From positions 14,369,816 through 14,433,815 of the forward strand of contig NC_086029.1 in NCBI RefSeq assembly GCF_036323735.1: a stretch of 64,000 nucleotides of DNA, written 5' to 3'. Within the stretch, counting starts at the first letter, position 1. Each line of letters opens with the position of its first letter. Of this stretch, positions 33,400 to 44,874 are shown in pieces. The notes under the pieces were generated by a model, which did not search any database, had not been told where the DNA came from, and saw only the letters and a program-made list of their open reading frames with translations. The position numbers and the translations under genes were made by a program. This DNA comes from Rattus norvegicus. Taxonomy: Eukaryota > Chordata > Mammalia > Rodentia > Muridae.

Positions 33400-34130
33400 T
33401 ATGTTTACTAGCTTTCAAGGTGGTTGAAGGTGTTTGCAGACAACTGGAAAAGAACATACATCAATAGTAGACTCAGGCATGAAGCCTAAACTCCTTAATA
33501 CTGGCACACTAGGCAAGATATTTCCACTAAAGCAGCAATGGCACAACATTATTGGAATAACAAACTATACTTTGATTGACTTTAAGGCCTGTTCCACAAG
33601 ACAAATCTGGGTCTGGTACTGTAGACCTGTCAAGGGGGAAAAGCCATAGGCCTTAAGGGAGAACTTGAGATAAACTTACCTGGCATGAAACTACCACCTA
33701 AATATCTAGATTATAAATAAATTATACCCTCAGGCTCAATCAGAATAATCTCATTTTTAGTGAAGGCAAAGATTACACAGACCCACAGTTAGTTGCTAAT
33801 GGTACTGAGAATAAGTAAAGAGTGAGTACTCAACCTTAAATAAGACATTTATGTCACTCCCACTAAGGGAACAGTGTAGAACTGGAAGGTAGGGAAGGAG
33901 CTGAAAGAGCCAAATTGGCATGACACAGTCACTGCAGTTTTTAACTCACAGCAGCTGGAATGGCCCTGCCCAAGATTGGTCCTGTCAACAATCAGTCAAG
34001 GATGAGAATAGGCTGTCATGAACACCCCTCTTTCTTTATCTTCCATTGGTTGCTGATAGATACGGGGAAGGGATATCTTTGTCTTTAGTCATGTGCCACT
34101 AGTGAGTACAGCCTGTCCTGATAGAGAATT
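33400..34130 (+). repeat. Diverged rodent interspersed repeat, family unsure
   Basis: The segment with 'cactcccactaagggaacagtgtagaactggaagg...taactcacagcagctgg...ttggttgctgatagat' has wording I recognise from a widespread murid repeat (ERV or L1-related internal sequence). I cannot assign it to a family. No open frame is above 71 codons. Confidence 0.3.
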
Positions 34131-34267
34131 TTAAACCCATGGTCTCAGAGATGACTCTTATTAAAAACTCAAACCCAAAATACTTGAATATGGCAAAGGG
34201 TTTTATAGGGAGCAAGAAGGATATAACAGGGAAAAACAGAATGGGTTGGGGCTTGAGAGTAATTAGA

Positions 34268-34505
34268 ATACATTGTAGAGCTAGAGACATGGCTCAGTAG
34301 TTTAGACCAGTGGTTGCTTTTTGGAGAGGACCCAGCTTCTGTTCAGAATACCCACATCATGGCTAACTCCAGGTTTAGGATATCTAATATCTACTTCTGG
34401 CCTCTAAAAGGACCAGGCAATGCAGTTGCTTCATAGACATACATGCAGATAAAATGCATATGCTCATAAAAATTCAGATACAAATGAATGCATGAAATAA
34501 AATTT
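34268..34505 (+). mobile_element. B3 SINE, sense, diverged
   Basis: Head 'gagctagagacatggctcagtagttta', middle 'acccacatcatggctaactccaggtt', tail 'cttctggcctctaaaaggaccaggcaatgc...catacatgcagataaaatgc' and an A-rich end. All are B3 landmarks in order. Confidence 0.85.
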
Positions 34506-36274
34506 AATGAACAAATTTTTCTTTTAATAGGTCTCCAAATAAAATAATCACTCCTATTATTTTTAAAACATTAACGATTAGCAGATATCATAATATCGTG
34601 GATGTCCATACTTGTAAGGCTAAATTAACAGTAGTCTATTTTAAAATATATTTTAGCTGATAGCCATAAGTTCACAGAGAAATTAAATTAAGGCAACGAT
34701 TGCTTATAAAATAAATGTAATCTTTAATTTGGCACATTTTCAAGTTGTTCATTTTAAGAAAGATGATTTTTTTCCTCAGATTTTTATCACCATAATCACC
34801 AAAATGCTTAATGATGGTATGTTCCTAATTGAAATATACAGTGGGATTTCTAAAGAATTTTCCAATTCTTAAGAAAAATGCGTTAATTACTATACTAAAA
34901 TAATAATTGGGACTACGTCAAAACTGAAAAATTAGTAGAAAAGTAGACAAACAAGTACATGACATCATAAGTTACAGAAATTACGTTAAAAGCCTTTACA
35001 GCTGTCACTAACATCACGGGAAAATCATAGTGCCTGATTCATGCTGAGTTCACTAAGGATGGCATTAAGGAATATTGTCTTAATTTTGACTTCAATTTCC
35101 CTCTGTGACATAGTACTTAACCCGTGTTGAGGATAGCCCAAAGGCAATGGAATCAGCTACAGAATTCCAAAATGAATAAAAGACTTCCCTTCCAATGGAA
35201 GCTACAAAACGAACAGAGGGTGAGTAATTGACACAGCAGCTGTAATCTGCAGATCAGAAACCCTTCATAAGCAAAAAGCATCAGCAGGAGTTCTTTAAAA
35301 GAAATACTCAATTTCATTCTGTTGTTTTTGCTAATCCAGTGTCCAACCTTTTCCTCTCAAAGGGATATAAGAACTGTAACTTATTCTGAGTGAGAACACA
35401 CAAAATTCCATGATTGATTAAAATCTGTCTTCACTTTCTGTTTTCCAAGTAAGCAACTCAAATGAAAGTTCCACTCTCTCTTTCATCTCCTCACTATAAA
35501 GACTTTCCCTGGTAGAAATGAGGCTCCCTTGAAAAGTATGTCGGAGACAGATGATAAAAGCATTGCTAAAATTTATAGGCAAATTTTCAAAGACAGACAT
35601 TTCCTGATACATTTTATATATAATCCAAAAGAGGAAACATCTTCAGAAGTGGGTCAGAGTGTATGAACCAGCTCATACGGAGGATTAACAGGTAACCAAG
35701 ATCTAAGTTCCAACATGAAGACTTTAGGTACCAAATTGTACAGTGTATAGAATTCCCTTGAAGAGATTAAAATTCAGCTATTCTTTGCACAAAAGCACAA
35801 TGAACAGTAATTATGTGAGTTTGAGAAAAGTTTGCCTCAATCAGTTACTTCATACGTTTCTTCTATTATTCTATAATGCCATGTAATGTCTGGAAGATAC
35901 ACTATAATAAAGTGTTTTGAATATTACTCAAATAGTAAATAACTAAGGTCTAACAGTCCAGATATACTATATATAAATAGTCTTCAAAAATATCAGAGAT
36001 CCACAGAATATGGCATTTAAATTTATTTCAGTATTAATAGATTTTTATTTTGACTAGGAGACATGTGTGCTCCTGACAATATCCCCATCCCACTTCAAAG
36101 AAAATACTGAGCATTGTTACCTCTAATTAGAGTCAGTTCAATTGTCGCAAGATAGCCACTTGGTAAGAAATATGCTAATTTCATTCGGCAGACAATTACT
36201 GCCTAAAAAAGGACACATGGTTATGAGATATTCAAGCATTATAAATTTTCTAAATTTCATTTTTATTTGAAAAT
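34506..36274. other. Unique sequence; possible conserved non-coding block at about 34990-35640
   Basis: Mostly AT-rich. The part at 34990-35640 is repeat-free and compositionally balanced. No coding frame is convincing (longest 64 codons). Conservation cannot be assessed here. Confidence 0.35.
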
Positions 36275-36277
36275 GTT

Positions 36278-36385
36278 TTTGAGATTATATTTCACCATGT
36301 AACACAGGACTCAAATGCTCAAAACTTCCTGTCTCAGCCTCCCAAGTACTGTGATTACAGACATTCGTCACCATATCCAAATTAG
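36278..36385 (-). mobile_element. B1/proto-B1 SINE, antisense, old
   Basis: 'tgagattatatttcaccatgtaacac...cctgtctcagcctcccaagtactgtgattacagac' is the complement of the 7SL-derived monomer. The 'cagcctcccaagtactg' phrase is retained. Confidence 0.7.
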
Positions 36386-36404
36386 ACTATCCAAAGTTTA
36401 AAAA

Positions 36405-37325
36405 AAATGGTATACACTCACTGAGAAGAGGATATTAGGCCAAAAGCTTGGAATACCTAAGAAAAAATTCTCAGATCATATGAAGCTCAAGAAGGAAGAC
36501 CAAAATGTGGATGCTTCCTTCCTTCTTAGAAGGGAGAACAAAATATTCAAGGGAGGAAATACAGGAACAAAGAGTGGAGGAGGGACTGAAGAAAAGGTCA
36601 CTCAGAGTCTGCCCCACCTGGGGATCCATCCCATATCCAGGCAGCAAACCCAGCCCCTATTGCTGATGTCAAGAAGTGCTTGCTGACAGGAGCTAGATGT
36701 GGGTGTCTCCTTAGAGGTTCTGCCAGAGACCTGCTGATACAGATGAGGATGGTTGCAGCTAGCCTTTGGACTGAACAAGGGGACTCTAATGGAGGAGTTA
36801 GAGAAAAGACTGAAGGAGCAGAAGAAATTTACATCATAGGAAGAACAATGATATCAAACAACCAAACCCCACCAGAGCTCCCAGGGACTAATCTACCAAG
36901 CAATGAGAACACATGAAAGGACCCATGACTCCAGCCACATATGTGGCAGAGGATGGCTTTATCCAGCATCAATAGGAGGCAAATCCCTTGATCCTGTGAC
37001 GGCTCATTTCCCTAATGTAGGGGAATGCTAGGGTGTTGAGGTTGGAGTCGGTGGGTGGGAATGGGAGCAACTTCATAGAGGCAGGGGGAGGGAGGAGGAG
37101 GTATGGGATAGGGGAAAATGGGGATAACATTTGAAATGAAAATACATATGGGGAGGGGAACACCCTTGTAGAAGGGGAGGGGGGGGTTTGGGGCATGTTG
37201 GCCTGAAAACCGGGAAAGGGAATAACAATCGAAATGTAAATAAGAAATACCCAAGTTAATAAAGATGGAGAAAAGAAAAAGAAAATACATAAAATATCCA
37301 AGAAAAATAAAATTATTAAAAAACA
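36405..37325 (+). mobile_element. Older sense L1 3' end, interrupted by a younger L1
   Basis: Starts with 'tatacactcactgagaagaggatattaggcc' (ORF2 end), passes through the post-ORF2 3'UTR, the 'aggcaaatcccttgatcctgtgacgg' block and a G-rich tract at about 37080-37110, and ends with 'ataaaatatccaagaaaaataaaattatt' after the nested insertion. Diverged from the young copies, so an older subfamily (Lx-like). The frames at 36480-36916 are not genes. Confidence 0.85.
37138..37291 (+). mobile_element. Nested 132-bp L1 3' end with 11-bp TSD
   Basis: A young-type L1 3' terminus (37149-37280: 'ggggaggggaacacccttgtag' through 'aagttaataaagatgg' and an A-rich tail) interrupts the tail of the older L1. 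TSD gaaaatacata lies at 37138-37148 and 37281-37291. The older sequence resumes directly after it. Confidence 0.88.
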
Positions 37326-38104
37326 CGTGATTATCGTCACTGTTTCAAATGTTATCATACAGTAGTTGTTTAGAAGAGATCATCTATTCCTAAAAACCAA
37401 ATCTACCTACAATCGAGTTACATTGTGCTACGTAATGAAGAGAAGCTGGAAGAAGCATTAAGAGTGGGTTGGAAACTCTTTTCTTCTCTATCCTTACATG
37501 CTTAAAAAAATGAATCTGTTGATTTCTAGTAGCAGAAAAGTTTTTCTTCAGAACAGATATGATGAAATTTCAAGACAACACTAAAATGTGTTCTCTATGG
37601 TGTTGTAATTTGCAAAGAAAAGCAAGTATACAATGCTAGTTAGTAGTCCAGCTTCAAAATTTAGTTGATCCAGTTTGAACATTGTTCAGTAGTCTTTTTC
37701 ACTAACTAACCAACTCCTAATCTTATGTAAAAGTTGGTTAATCTCTTTTATTGTATTTTAATAAATTTAATATTAAAATGATTTAGCAATGGCTTTGTTT
37801 TTTCAACAAGGTTTAGTATTCATTATTTCCCAGTCTGTCCTCACACCCATGGCAATCCTCCTGACTCATCTTTAGTTGAGTGATACATCTAGAAAGATGA
37901 TTTATCTCCTTTAAGGACCAGCTCAAGCAATCTCTAAAAGTAGTACACACCCAATTAATTTTGTTTTAGATGACAATCATAGACTATTTACAAAATATCA
38001 GAAACAGTGGAGGACAATGAAAAGCAGATGCAAACTGGACCACATATTTGGAATAAATGGAATAAAAACGGCACTGGGTTTTTTCTGTTATTTTGTAGAT
38101 TTAC
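37326..38104. other. AT-rich sequence, no gene seen
   Basis: Nothing recognised. Confidence 0.5.
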
Positions 38105-38144
38105 TTTATATACATATATATATAAACATATATATATATATATG
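38105..38144. repeat. (TA)n-rich low-complexity tract
   Basis: Alternating TATA/CATA units of about 40 bp. Confidence 0.85.
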
Positions 38145-38154
38145 ATTGAGTTAG

Positions 38155-38482
38155 GTTTTGTACATGTTTATGTGAGGATGCATGGTGTTTGTGTGTGTGC
38201 ATGCATGCATGCGTGTGAGCACACACATATGTGAAGATGAGAGTTCAAGGTCAGGCATCTTCTTCAATTTCTCTTTACCAAATATTTTTTGACAGGGTCT
38301 CTCACTGAACCTGGAACTCAGTGATTTACTAAACTCTTTAGCCAGAGTCCCCATTGATCTTCTTGTCCTTATTACAATTATAAGCACCTTCTGTAGCCAG
38401 CTTTAATTACTAGTGTTGGAGATTGAACTCAAATCCCCATGCTTGTGTAACAAGCCTTTATCCATGGAACCATCTTCTTAAC
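38155..38482 (-). mobile_element. B4 SINE, antisense, about 330 bp
   Basis: In antisense order: a variable GTGTGTGCATGCATGC stretch, 'tttttgacagggtctctcactgaacctggaactc' (B1-like block), then 'ggagattgaactcaaatccccatgcttgtgtaacaagcctttatcc' (ID-like block) ending 'aaccatcttcttaactct'. The two-block structure is diagnostic of B4. Confidence 0.8.
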
Positions 38483-39004
38483 TCTGACTCTATTTGTCTT
38501 TTATGTATTTATATTTGTATGTATTCTTATACATCTATTTAATGAACACTATCTTTGAGGAGGATATCTTTCTGTGCTATTCCATGCTCTATAAACTTTG
38601 AAAACTTTAGAATTTCTTATTTAAAACCTTAAATGTTTTAAGATCATCACAACATTTAGGCAACAATAGAATGGCTGCATGTTAGCCGTTCCCCAGAGGA
38701 TTAGACAGAATGGTCCTTCCAAAATTAAAGCAATAAAATTGTACATTTTCTATATTGTTTTTGTCTCTCATCTCCACATGCATATGCTTTTAAAGACAAA
38801 CACACATGCATTCAATGCACTAATCTGTAATCTTAATCTGTAATCTGTAATCTGAGTGATTGCAGTGTGATTTAGGAAATCATTGACTATGTATAGTTAT
38901 TGAAATATTTCTCCTATATTTTGCTCTAAGGTAGAGTTTCGGGTCTTAGGTTGTGGCAATTAATTCACTTGAATTTGATTTTTTACTAATTTTTAACTTT
39001 TAAT
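38483..39004. other. Unique sequence, no gene seen
   Basis: Contains a short tandem 'ctgtaatctt/ctgtaatctg' stretch near 38826-38855. Otherwise nothing recognised. Confidence 0.5.
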
Positions 39005-39155
39005 TTTTATTTTTTGGTTTTGGTTTCTCTGTGTAGTACTGGTTGTCTTGCAACTAACTCTCTAGACCAGGCTGTCTTTGAACATAGAGATAACCTGTTA
39101 ACTGTGTGCTATGTGCTGGGATTATAGGTATGTGGCACCACCATCCTGGCTATAT
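39005..39155 (-). mobile_element. B1 SINE, antisense
   Basis: 'ttggtttctctgtgtagtactggttgtcttgcaactaactctctagaccaggctg...gtgctgggattataggtatgtggcaccacca' is the complement of the full B1 monomer, including the 'accaggctg' and 'gtgctgggatta' landmarks. Confidence 0.88.
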
Positions 39156-39664
39156 TATTGATTTTTATGTGGGGTGAATCCAGACTTCAGGAAGTACTTA
39201 ATGTAAGTTATATGGCAAATTGCAATTAGCTTCTTGAGCTAGTTGAATGCAGACTATGGAAGTGAAGGGAGTTCCATTGCGTAAACTCCAGCACATTATT
39301 TTAAAAGTCCTTTGAAATTCTCTCTTCTCTTGTAGCCTGACTCCTTACACTGCAAAAGAAAGGGGAAATACTAACAGAGAAGTTTATTAAATGCATTGTG
39401 TTCTAAAATAACAACTAGAAGGCAAAATAGTTTGCACAGTGATTAGTATTATCATGTTGCCCATCCCTGGAGAGAATGCTCTGCTGTGCCTAGAAATCTC
39501 TTATTGAGGAACTCTAGTATAATAGTGGTTGATGAGTTTCCACAATCATTTCTGATGAATGGTGTAAATACATGATTTGATGGTGTTATTTTTGCTTGGA
39601 TTCTTATCCAAGTTCCTCAAGTCATTTCTGATGGATGATATAAGTGCCTGTTTTGATAGTTTTG
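39156..39664. other. Unique sequence, no gene seen
   Basis: Nothing recognised. Confidence 0.5.
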
Positions 39665-39701
<37 letters not shown>

Positions 39702-39718
39702 ATCTATCTATCTATCTC
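39665..39718. repeat. (TATC)n microsatellite
   Basis: About 13 tetranucleotide units with one interruption near 39701. Confidence 0.95.
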
Positions 39719-41654
39719 AGTAAAGATGAATAGACCACTTACTATTTTTTCTTATAAGTTTTATTGCTATTCTCTTATTAAGTTCACCCATTTAAAAACA
39801 AAAGAATGGTTATTTTAGATCACCCCCCACATGGAATAATGTATATACTCAGTTTCCCTAGCATCATTTATTAGCAACATGATACAGTATTATTTACTTG
39901 TAAAGAAAAATGAAATCTGCAGAAAAGTGAATAAAGCTGAAGTAACCAGATTTAGGAAGATGAACATCACACATGCTTTTCCAAGAAGGGAAGCTTTAAG
40001 TCTTTAAGGATGTATTTAAATTAGAATACCCAGATAAGTCAGGGAATTGTAATTTCAAGATATTTAAAAGGAGGATGGACAGAACCCAGGTAAAATTGAA
40101 AGGGGGAAGTAGAAGGGTTAGATTAGGTGAGAAATGGGAAAGTAGCATTAAGGAGATGTAAAGAGCTGGCACTAAAGACCTTTACAGTGTCTACACAGAA
40201 ACCTGCTACACAGTAAGTTTCTTAAATACACATTCATATATATATATATTTATTTATATTTATATTTATTTAATTATATTACAAACACACCCGTTGTGAT
40301 TACACATATTACACATACACTGATTAATGATTGTGTTATCATAAGTAATTAGCTCCATGAGCTCTTGTCTCAAGGACAGTGATGGGTAACTTCCTGCCAT
40401 ATCTATTGTCTAAACACTCCTGTAGGATGCTAACAGTTTGCTATTTCTTGCAGATGATCCTGGAAGTTTAAACTTTATCTTTTGCACCATACTGGCAGTT
40501 GACACTAGTGAGAGATGGAAAACAAACAAACAAACAAACAAAAAAACCCTTTGTTACTACCTTGTCAATTAGCTCCCCTTCTTGAGCTGGCTGCTCATTC
40601 CTGATTCAACCTCCCCTCACAGCTCATCTAGGGGAAGCTGAAGTGTCCCATGATGGGTGAATACTGATGATATCTGGCTCAGTGACTGCCCTTTGACACT
40701 GTTGTTGGGAGTCATGTCATAGTATTTGTTTCAGTATTTTGTAGATTAGGATACTTGCTATCTAAAACTTTCATGTCTTGCTTTGCTGCTGTTTCTTTGT
40801 ACATTTTTCTGTGTTGTATTTATACCCATTAACAGTTTGGGTTTCTGATTTCTTTCACTTCAAGGAAACGATGTGAGATGTATACACACATATATACATA
40901 TACAAGAAAAATCCAGGAAACTAACAACTATAAAGTTTCTAAGATTCCATATTCTCTCCAACTACCAAACTTCTGTTACGTTTATTTTTTAAAAAGACAG
41001 TGTCCAGACTTTTAATTCTTGTGTAATGGCAGCATAACAGGCCCCAAATTTAGCACAACTGATTACATTTTAGAGCCACAAAGGCACCAGTCTAACCTAA
41101 CAGCCCAGCACGTATACCTCAGTTCTTGTCAAAATGAGAACAAAGACCGAATTCATTATGGTTCACAGTACTAAGTCCCTAAATGTCTTAACTTTGCCTT
41201 TTGGCTGCTGTAGCTCCACTTACTGTAAACTGTTTTTGTTAATTGAAATGTGTCACCAAGATACAGTTTTGTGGATAAAATTCAAGAACTGCAAGGTTTG
41301 TGATTACACAGTCTGAGCAAGTCCCTTGTATAGTCTTCTGGTCAGCAACTAAAACCCTTATATTGGCTATAAGAGTTCATGTGTTCTCTGAATGACCTAC
41401 AGCTCACAATGGGGGGGATAGGAAAATATTTATCCTAAATTCAAAAGTCTATTAAAGTATTGCAATTTAAATTTGGTGCGGTCCCCACCCTTGATACCTG
41501 CTTTTCAACTCATAAACATGTTTAGAATTGTAAAGAAATACCTTATGCTTGCACACATAGAATGCTTTATCTCACTTTGTATTCATAGAATGTATTCATG
41601 TATGTGTGTATTTGTGCATGCATATTAACAGGCTGATATTAGATACTGAAGACA
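39719..41654. other. AT-rich sequence, no gene; possible LTR remnant at about 40990-41340
   Basis: Contains an A/T tract (40235-40280) and a (CAAA)n run (40523-40543). The segment at 40990-41340 has some LTR-like phrasing but no convincing ends. No gene. Confidence 0.35.
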
Positions 41655-42015
41655 TGGCTAAATAACTTTCTTCATCTATGGTTAAAAAGTAAAGTGACTG
41701 TTTTGTGCACATAATCAATTCTTTGAAGAGGAATCTATACAATGTCTCATCATAAAGTCATATACAACCAAAATCATAAAAACAAACAAACAAGCACAAA
41801 ACATTCAAAAAATCATTGTTGAATGAGGGAACAGTCATGCTAGGAATTATGTTGTGCAGTTTACATATGTTACTTTAATCAAATCTCCTAAAGTGCTATA
41901 TCAGTTATCATTTTTAAGATTCAGGACGCAATACTTTGAAGAGCTTCCATAGTATGGCAGGGGTGATGGATAGGTAGAGTAGTGATGCTTAGATCTTTGT
42001 ATTTCATGTCTGTGC
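41655..42015 (+). repeat. 361-bp direct duplication, copy 1
   Basis: The sequence from 'tggctaaataactttcttca' to 'gtctgtgc' recurs at 42929-43289 with about 15 substitutions and no net length change by manual alignment (about 96% identity). Flanks on both sides differ between copies. I do not recognise it as an interspersed repeat family. Confidence 0.9.
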
Positions 42016-42928
42016 TCTTTGTACTGTCTATGCACTACCTCTCAGAGCTAGAAAGAAAAAAAAATCAAGAAACTCAAGTTTACAAAATACTCCTTAATAT
42101 TTCCCTGTTTTTCCGACCTAGAGATACATGGGCCTGTCAGTCAATCATAAGCATATTGACAGGGAAACATGTTCTATTATTATCCTAGAAACAAATGAAA
42201 AACAAATAGACACCATGCTAAGCGGCAATAGAAATCAACCCTATCACAAGGGCATGATCTTACACCTCCAAAAGAAATATTCTTTTAAATCTAATATCTC
42301 AGATTTGACTTGGAAACTGGATATGATTATATTAAGTAACAGTCCAATGAAGTTCTTAATTTTTTCAGTAAACCATTTCTTAATTATACCTATATGTTTA
42401 TAATATATGACTTTCTCACTCCCCCCCACATTAAATGCAGGTCACTCAATTAACATCTGTGTCTTCTTTTAAGAAAAAGTGTATGGCAGTGGTGGGAAGG
42501 GAATTAAAGTTTATCTAGTTTATCTGTGTTTTCCCAAATCCACAGCCTTACCACATATTCTTGAGGCCCCTGAGACAGCTATATCTAAATCCAGATTCAA
42601 TCAATGCTCATGTCATCCAACATAATTCCTTAATTACAGCTTATGTGATTTTATAGTACTCCAGTAATGACAGACAAAAGCACAGTTTCTGGCACTAAGA
42701 AAAGATCAGGGTCACAGATAAAAATTCTTTCCTTTTCCTTGGTTATAGTTTTCAAGATATCGATAGTCTCACACATAATACATAAAATGGAAAGTTTAAC
42801 ATTATCTCTTCTGGAAGACTATAAAGTTTATGATATCCTCGCAAGACATTAAGTCTAAAAGATGAATGTTTTTGCAGTATGTGCTTTTAAGATTTGTGTT
42901 TTATAATATATTTCCTTATCTATAGTTT
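42016..42928. other. Spacer between the duplicated copies
   Basis: 913 bp of AT-rich unique sequence with no recognised repeat. Open frames up to 91 codons show no domain. Confidence 0.5.
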
Positions 42929-43289
42929 TGGCTAAATAACCTTCTTCATCTATGGTTAAAAAGTAAAGTGACTGTTTTGTGCACATAATCAATTCTTTGA
43001 AGAGGAATCTATACAATGTCTCATCATGAAGTCATATACAACCAAAATCCAAAAAACAAACAAAGAAGCACAAAACATTCAAAAAATCATTGTTGAATGA
43101 GGGAACAGTCATGCTAGGAATTATGTTGTGCAGTTCACATATGTTACTTTAATCAAATCTCCTAAAGTGCTTTATCAGTTATCATTTTTAATATTCAGGA
43201 CACAATACTTTGAAGAGCTTCCATAGCACAGCAGGGGTGATGGATAGGTAGAGGAGTGATGCTTAGATCTTTGCATTTCGTGTCTGTGC
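42929..43289 (+). repeat. 361-bp direct duplication, copy 2
   Basis: Offset exactly 1274 bp from copy 1 at both ends. Differences are scattered substitutions, for example in the CAAA-rich part, and are not concentrated at one side. Confidence 0.9.
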
Positions 43290-43485
43290 ATAGTTTTAAA
43301 CAGCATCAGAGGAAGTGTTTTCTGTGTCTTTTAAGAGTAATTAGCATGCACATATTTTATGATATGAATTTCAGCCAAGCAATAATAAAAGCTATTCTCC
43401 TTAATCAAACTGGATTGTTGAAAGTTAAAAGAAGCTTGAAGTCAAAGGTATGAGGCTGTTTCATGCTAAAATTGTAGTCTTTTTC

Positions 43486-43748
43486 CTTTTTTTTTTCCTT
43501 TATTAACTTGAGTATTTCTTATTTACATTTCTATTTCCCCTAACCAGTTTCCGGGCCAACATCTCCTTAACCCCTCTCCCTCCCCTTCTATGTGGGCTTC
43601 CTCTCCCCATCCTCCCCCCCCCATTACCACCCTCCCCCCAACAATCACTTTCACTGGGCGTTCAGTCTTGGCAGGACCAAGGGCTTCCCCTTCCACTGGT
43701 GCTCTTACTAGGCTATTCATTGCTATCTATGAGGTTTGAGCCCAGGGT
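43486..43748 (-). mobile_element. Antisense L1 3'UTR arm of a head-to-head pair
   Basis: The minus strand reads from 'accctgggctcaaacctcat' through the G-rich 3'UTR tract to a poly(A) tail (poly-T at 43488-43500 on plus). It joins directly, at about 43748/43749, to a sense L1 3' end. Confidence 0.88.
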
Positions 43749-44671
43749 GCCTTTCAACAGAGCAATGGGTACAGAAAATGTGGTACATCTACACAATGGA
43801 ATATTACTCAGCTATCAAAAACAATGACTTTATGAAATTTATAGGCAAATGGATGGAACTGGAAAATATCATCCTGAGTGAGGTAACCAAATCACAGAAA
43901 AACACACATGGTATGCACTCATTGATAAGTGGATATTAGCCCAACTGATCGAATTACCCTAGACGCACAGAACACATGAAACTCAAGAAGGATGACCAAA
44001 ATGCGAATGCTACACTCATTCTTTAAAAGGGGAGCAGGAATACCCTTGGCAGGGAATAGGGAGGCAAAAATTAGAACAGAGGCAGAAGGAACACCCATTC
44101 AGAGCCTGCCCCACATGTGGCCCATACATATACAGCCACCCAATTAGATAAGATGGATGAAGCAAAGAAGTGCAGGCCTACAGGAACCTGATGTATATCT
44201 CTCCTGAGATACACACCCAGAATATAGCAAATACATAGGCGAATGCCAACAGCGATCCACTAAACTGAGAACGGAAACCCCGTTGAAGGAATCAGAGAAA
44301 GGACTGGAAGAGCATGAAGGGGCTCAAGACCCCATATGAACAACAATGCCAAGCAACCAAAACTTCCAGGGACTAAGCCACTACCCAAAGACTATACATG
44401 GACTGACCCTGAGTTCCAACCTCATAGGTAGCAATGAAAAGCCTAGTAAGAGCACCAGTGAAAGGTGAAGCCCTTGGTCCTGCCAAGACTGAACCCCCAG
44501 TGAAAGTGATTGTTGGGGGGAGGGTGGTAGTGGGGGAGGATGGGGAGGGGAAGCCAATATTGAAGGGGAGGGGGAGGGGTTAGGGGGATGTTCGTCTGGA
44601 AACCAGGAAGGGGAATAACAATTAAAATGTAAATAAGAAATGCTCAAGTTAATAAAGAGTAAAAAAAAAAT
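43749..44671 (+). mobile_element. Sense L1 3' end, second arm of the head-to-head pair
   Basis: Starts inside ORF2 ('gcctttcaacagagcaatgg'), reads the last 63 or so ORF2 codons to the stop (SLISGY at 43919-43939), then the complete 3'UTR, AATAAA and a poly(A) at 44661-44670. It overlaps the antisense arm in L1 coordinates, so the 3'UTR is present twice in opposite orientation. I found no TSD around the pair or around either half. Confidence 0.88.
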
Positions 44672-44862
44672 GCTTCTTGGCACAAAAACCACATGAAAAG
44701 GCCCTTAAGTTTTGATAAAGGGTCGTTAGGTTGAAAGAATTCCTAAAATTAGGATTTAGAGAATTTTAGAAAATCCTAACTTCCAAAAAATGACAACTAA
44801 ACTGATAGAGAAATTCGATGAAGTTTTGTGTTACATATATGTGTCTATTCTGAATGTAAAAA

Positions 44863-44874
44863 TTGATATTTTCC
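44863..44874. repeat. Left TSD of L1-B
   Basis: ttgatattttcc is repeated exactly at 51396-51407. Confidence 0.9.

Noticed and set aside
39665..39718. CRISPR-like or other tandem array
   Set aside because: Simple (TATC)n microsatellite without spacers. The genome is mammalian.
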